Shown here: positions 7,752 to 8,107 of the stretch, piece after piece
Layout of the letters: every line of letters starts with the position of its first letter
Numbering within the stretch: the first letter of the stretch is position 1
DNA from: Cellvibrionales bacterium
GTDB lineage: Bacteria > Pseudomonadota > Gammaproteobacteria > Pseudomonadales > UBA7434
Reading direction: 5' to 3'
DNA: 8,107 nucleotides
Assembly: GCA_003492055.1 (NCBI GenBank)
Contig: DMZE01000034.1
Location: forward strand, 1-8,107
Translations under genes and position numbers: made by a program
The notes under the pieces: model-generated
Databases searched by the model: none
What the model was told of the DNA's origin: nothing
What the model saw: only the letters and a program-made list of their open reading frames with translations

Positions 7752-7763
7752 GGGCAGAATTGT
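7737..7763. other. Nested hairpin or operator-like dyad upstream of ftsK and trxB
   Basis: ACAATTC (7737-7743) and GAATTGT (7757-7763) form a perfect 7-bp inverted repeat. Inside it CCCT (7743-7746) and AGGG (7751-7754) can pair around ACAC. No T-run follows in either direction, so it is not an intrinsic terminator. It lies about 110 nt upstream of ftsK and 170 nt upstream of trxB, suitable for an operator or a leader structure. Confidence 0.45.
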
Positions 7764-7876
7764 TCAGCATCATCAATCACTTGCATTCCGAGCAATCAAT
7801 ACTAGCGACTTAATAAGAAATATACCGCCGTTTTGCCAAAATCAGAGAATTAATGCTTAACGCAACCGTCGTTGTC

Positions 7877-7882
7877 TATTAT
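7877..7882 (+). promoter_or_regulatory. Candidate -10 box for trxB (TATTAT)
   Basis: TATTAT matches the sigma-70 -10 consensus at 5 of 6 positions and lies 51 nt before the trxB ATG, a reasonable distance. The -35 position at 16-18 nt spacing is poor, so the assignment is tentative. Confidence 0.3.
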
Positions 7883-7915
7883 CATTGCCGTCCGTTTACA
7901 CAGGCTCACATTTGA

Positions 7916-8107
<192 letters not shown>

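Overview
The window is a chromosomal stretch of core genes from a gammaproteobacterium. Protein similarity to E. coli and Pseudomonas families is strong throughout. The order cysG, serS, crcB, rarA, lolA, ftsK, with trxB divergent, resembles the arrangement I recall from Pseudomonas and its relatives. The 804-residue FtsK with a short linker also fits that group. The DNA is moderately AT-rich for such an organism, so a marine Cellvibrionales/Pseudomonadales-type bacterium is my best inference. The genus cannot be read from the sequence.

Layout: positions 1-7628 hold six genes all on the minus strand. In transcription order these are ftsK (DNA translocase of the division septum), lolA (periplasmic lipoprotein carrier), rarA (AAA+ ATPase at stalled replication forks), crcB (fluoride channel), serS (seryl-tRNA synthetase) and cysG (siroheme synthase, cut by the left edge). 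Gaps are small: lolA and rarA share one base (TAATG), rarA-crcB is 71 nt, crcB-serS 77 nt and serS-cysG 29 nt. They could form one operon or a few overlapping units. The ftsK-lolA gap is longer and carries a three-copy 16-bp tandem repeat that begins inside the ftsK stop region. A 305-nt divergent intergenic region (7629-7933) separates ftsK from trxB (thioredoxin reductase), which runs off the right edge on the plus strand.

The genes do not form one pathway. They are housekeeping functions: chromosome segregation, envelope biogenesis, replication-fork maintenance, fluoride resistance, translation, siroheme supply and thiol redox. I see no mobile element, CRISPR array, tRNA, rRNA or defence system, and no sign of a new multi-gene system.

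The points worth a second look are small. The LolA signal peptide ends in a perfect lipobox. cysG can only start at TTG, next to an overlapping ATG micro-ORF. The repeat after ftsK resembles a piece of the ftsK 3' end. A GTGTAGGRAA motif occurs three times in the two longest intergenic regions, two of the copies forming a dyad.
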